DNA of 7,049 nucleotides. It comes from Nitrososphaeraceae archaeon. GTDB lineage: Archaea; Thermoproteota; Nitrososphaeria; Nitrososphaerales; Nitrososphaeraceae. The notes beneath the pieces were generated by a model that did no database searches, had not been told where the DNA came from, and saw only the letters and a program-made list of their open reading frames with translations. A program made the translations under genes and the position numbers. The stretch covers positions 1 through 7,049 of the forward strand of contig JANWJI010000097.1 of the NCBI GenBank assembly GCA_025449515.1. Direction: 5' to 3'. Below are positions 6,557 through 7,049 of the stretch, piece by piece. Within the stretch, counting starts at the first letter, position 1. Every line of letters starts with the position of its first letter.

Positions 6557-6883
6557 GGTTACGATCGTCCAAAGTCGAGTAGAGAGAGATGATGGTTGGC
6601 CTATGCGCCATTGTGTCCAGTCACGTCGCAAAGGAGTCAATTATATTCCCTTAGTCGAAGCCACTCAGTTGAAGGTGAGTCCAAGAGTACTATACCACAG
6701 GCCTCTGTGACTTCTAGTCAGAATCTACTTTACGAACATCTCAGTATATATCGTTCCAGTATTTATATGATGTTTCTCCCAAGATTCCGATTCGAACTCA
6801 CGATATTTAGTATCTCCAGTTCGAAGCTACTATCATATGTTCTTTATCAAGGAGATTGCTATGTCCATTGGTTATTTACTTAG
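6557..6883. other. Gene-free stretch with small hairpins
   Basis: I see no credible gene on either strand between the kinase upstream region and the transposase remnant. Local GC is a little higher than in the other gap from about 6560 to 6720. That part holds three short perfect stems: TGGC/GCCA (6597-6610), ACTCA/TGAGT (6663-6680) and CACAG/CTGTG with a four-base loop (6696-6709). They might belong to a small untranslated RNA or be remains of mobile DNA. The TTCGAA strings near 6791 and 6830 resemble tRNA T-loops but lack the pairing stem. The stretch ends in TTAG just before the presumed IS end. Confidence 0.45.
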
Positions 6884-6886
6884 AAC

Positions 6887-7049
6887 CTATCCCAAAATTA
6901 TCCTCCTGTAAACAAGAATGCAACAACCCAAACATACTAACGCAAAATAGTTTTCTAATTTCTTTTCATATCTAACTGAAAGTTTTCTGAGCCTTGTTGT
7001 GCCAGGAGTTGGTTCTTTCAACGACCCATCTTCTGGAACTATGATGGGC
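6887..7049 (-). pseudogene. IS5-type transposase C-terminus with a frameshift, cut by the window edge
   Basis: Reading in from the right edge, the first frame gives AHHSSRRWVVERTNSWHN, the signature around the last catalytic glutamate of IS5-family DDE transposases (E in WVVERTNSW). It then hits a stop seven codons later. Shifting by one base just after WHN restores RLRKLSVRYEKKLENY, then FALVCLGCCILVYRRIILG and a TAG stop at 6887-6889, the usual C-terminal ending of this family. One extra base (near 6993-6996) therefore breaks the frame close to the end. The change removes about 34 normal residues, so this copy is probably inactive unless it is a sequencing error. The stop overlaps AACCTATCCCAAAA (minus strand TTTTGGGATAGGTT), which may be the terminal inverted repeat, putting the element's end near 6884-6886. 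The rest of the element lies beyond the window, so full length, the other end and target duplication cannot be judged. Confidence 0.85.

Noticed and set aside
6775..6840. tRNA-like TTCGAA strings on the minus strand
   Set aside because: The bases flanking the loop (GTGAG and CGGAA) do not form a T stem, and no acceptor, D or anticodon arm could be assembled.
6596..6883. Plus-strand open frame of 95 codons with a TTG start
   Set aside because: The product is low-complexity and serine/leucine-rich, with no promoter, Shine-Dalgarno site or recognisable domain.

Overview
The window looks like a thaumarchaeal (Nitrososphaeria) chromosome segment, most likely a Nitrososphaera/Nitrosocosmicus-type ammonia oxidiser. 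The lineage is an inference. It rests on low-GC DNA, archaeal TATA-like boxes about 25 nt before start codons (leaderless style), a two-HTH archaeal regulator, and a membrane histidine kinase whose sensor layout and H-box wording match those common in this group. No rRNA, tRNA or CRISPR was found.

Layout, left to right. (1) A complete orotate phosphoribosyltransferase gene (pyrE) on the minus strand at 34-636. (2) On the minus strand at 798-1010, the 5' part of an SRPBCC/polyketide-cyclase-like gene. It keeps a good promoter and start but ends at about half the family length, so it looks like a decayed gene. (3) A compact plus-strand cluster at 1198-2810: a four-helix membrane protein, a two-winged-helix regulator overlapping it by ATGA, and a membrane-anchored extracytoplasmic beta-sandwich protein 21 nt further on. 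A TATA-like box sits 26 nt before the first start codon, with an inverted repeat just upstream of it. (4) A 546-bp AT-rich gene-free gap (2811-3356) between convergent genes, with a cluster of TATCATA repeats. (5) A large minus-strand hybrid histidine-kinase-type sensor gene (1039 codons, 3357-6476) with about ten membrane helices, a coiled-coil stretch, two related sensor domains and a complete HisKA/HATPase core. No response regulator lies beside it. (6) About 400 bp without a recognisable gene (6477-6886), holding the kinase's upstream region and some small hairpins. (7) At the right edge, the C-terminal end of an IS5-type transposase on the minus strand, carrying a one-base frameshift.

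How they may work together: only the plus-strand cluster looks like a functional unit. The overlap and tight spacing suggest co-transcription, and the regulator may control its own promoter while reporting on, or serving, the two membrane proteins. The kinase appears to be a stand-alone membrane sensor. The broken SRPBCC gene and the frameshifted transposase suggest past rearrangement and transposition in this region.
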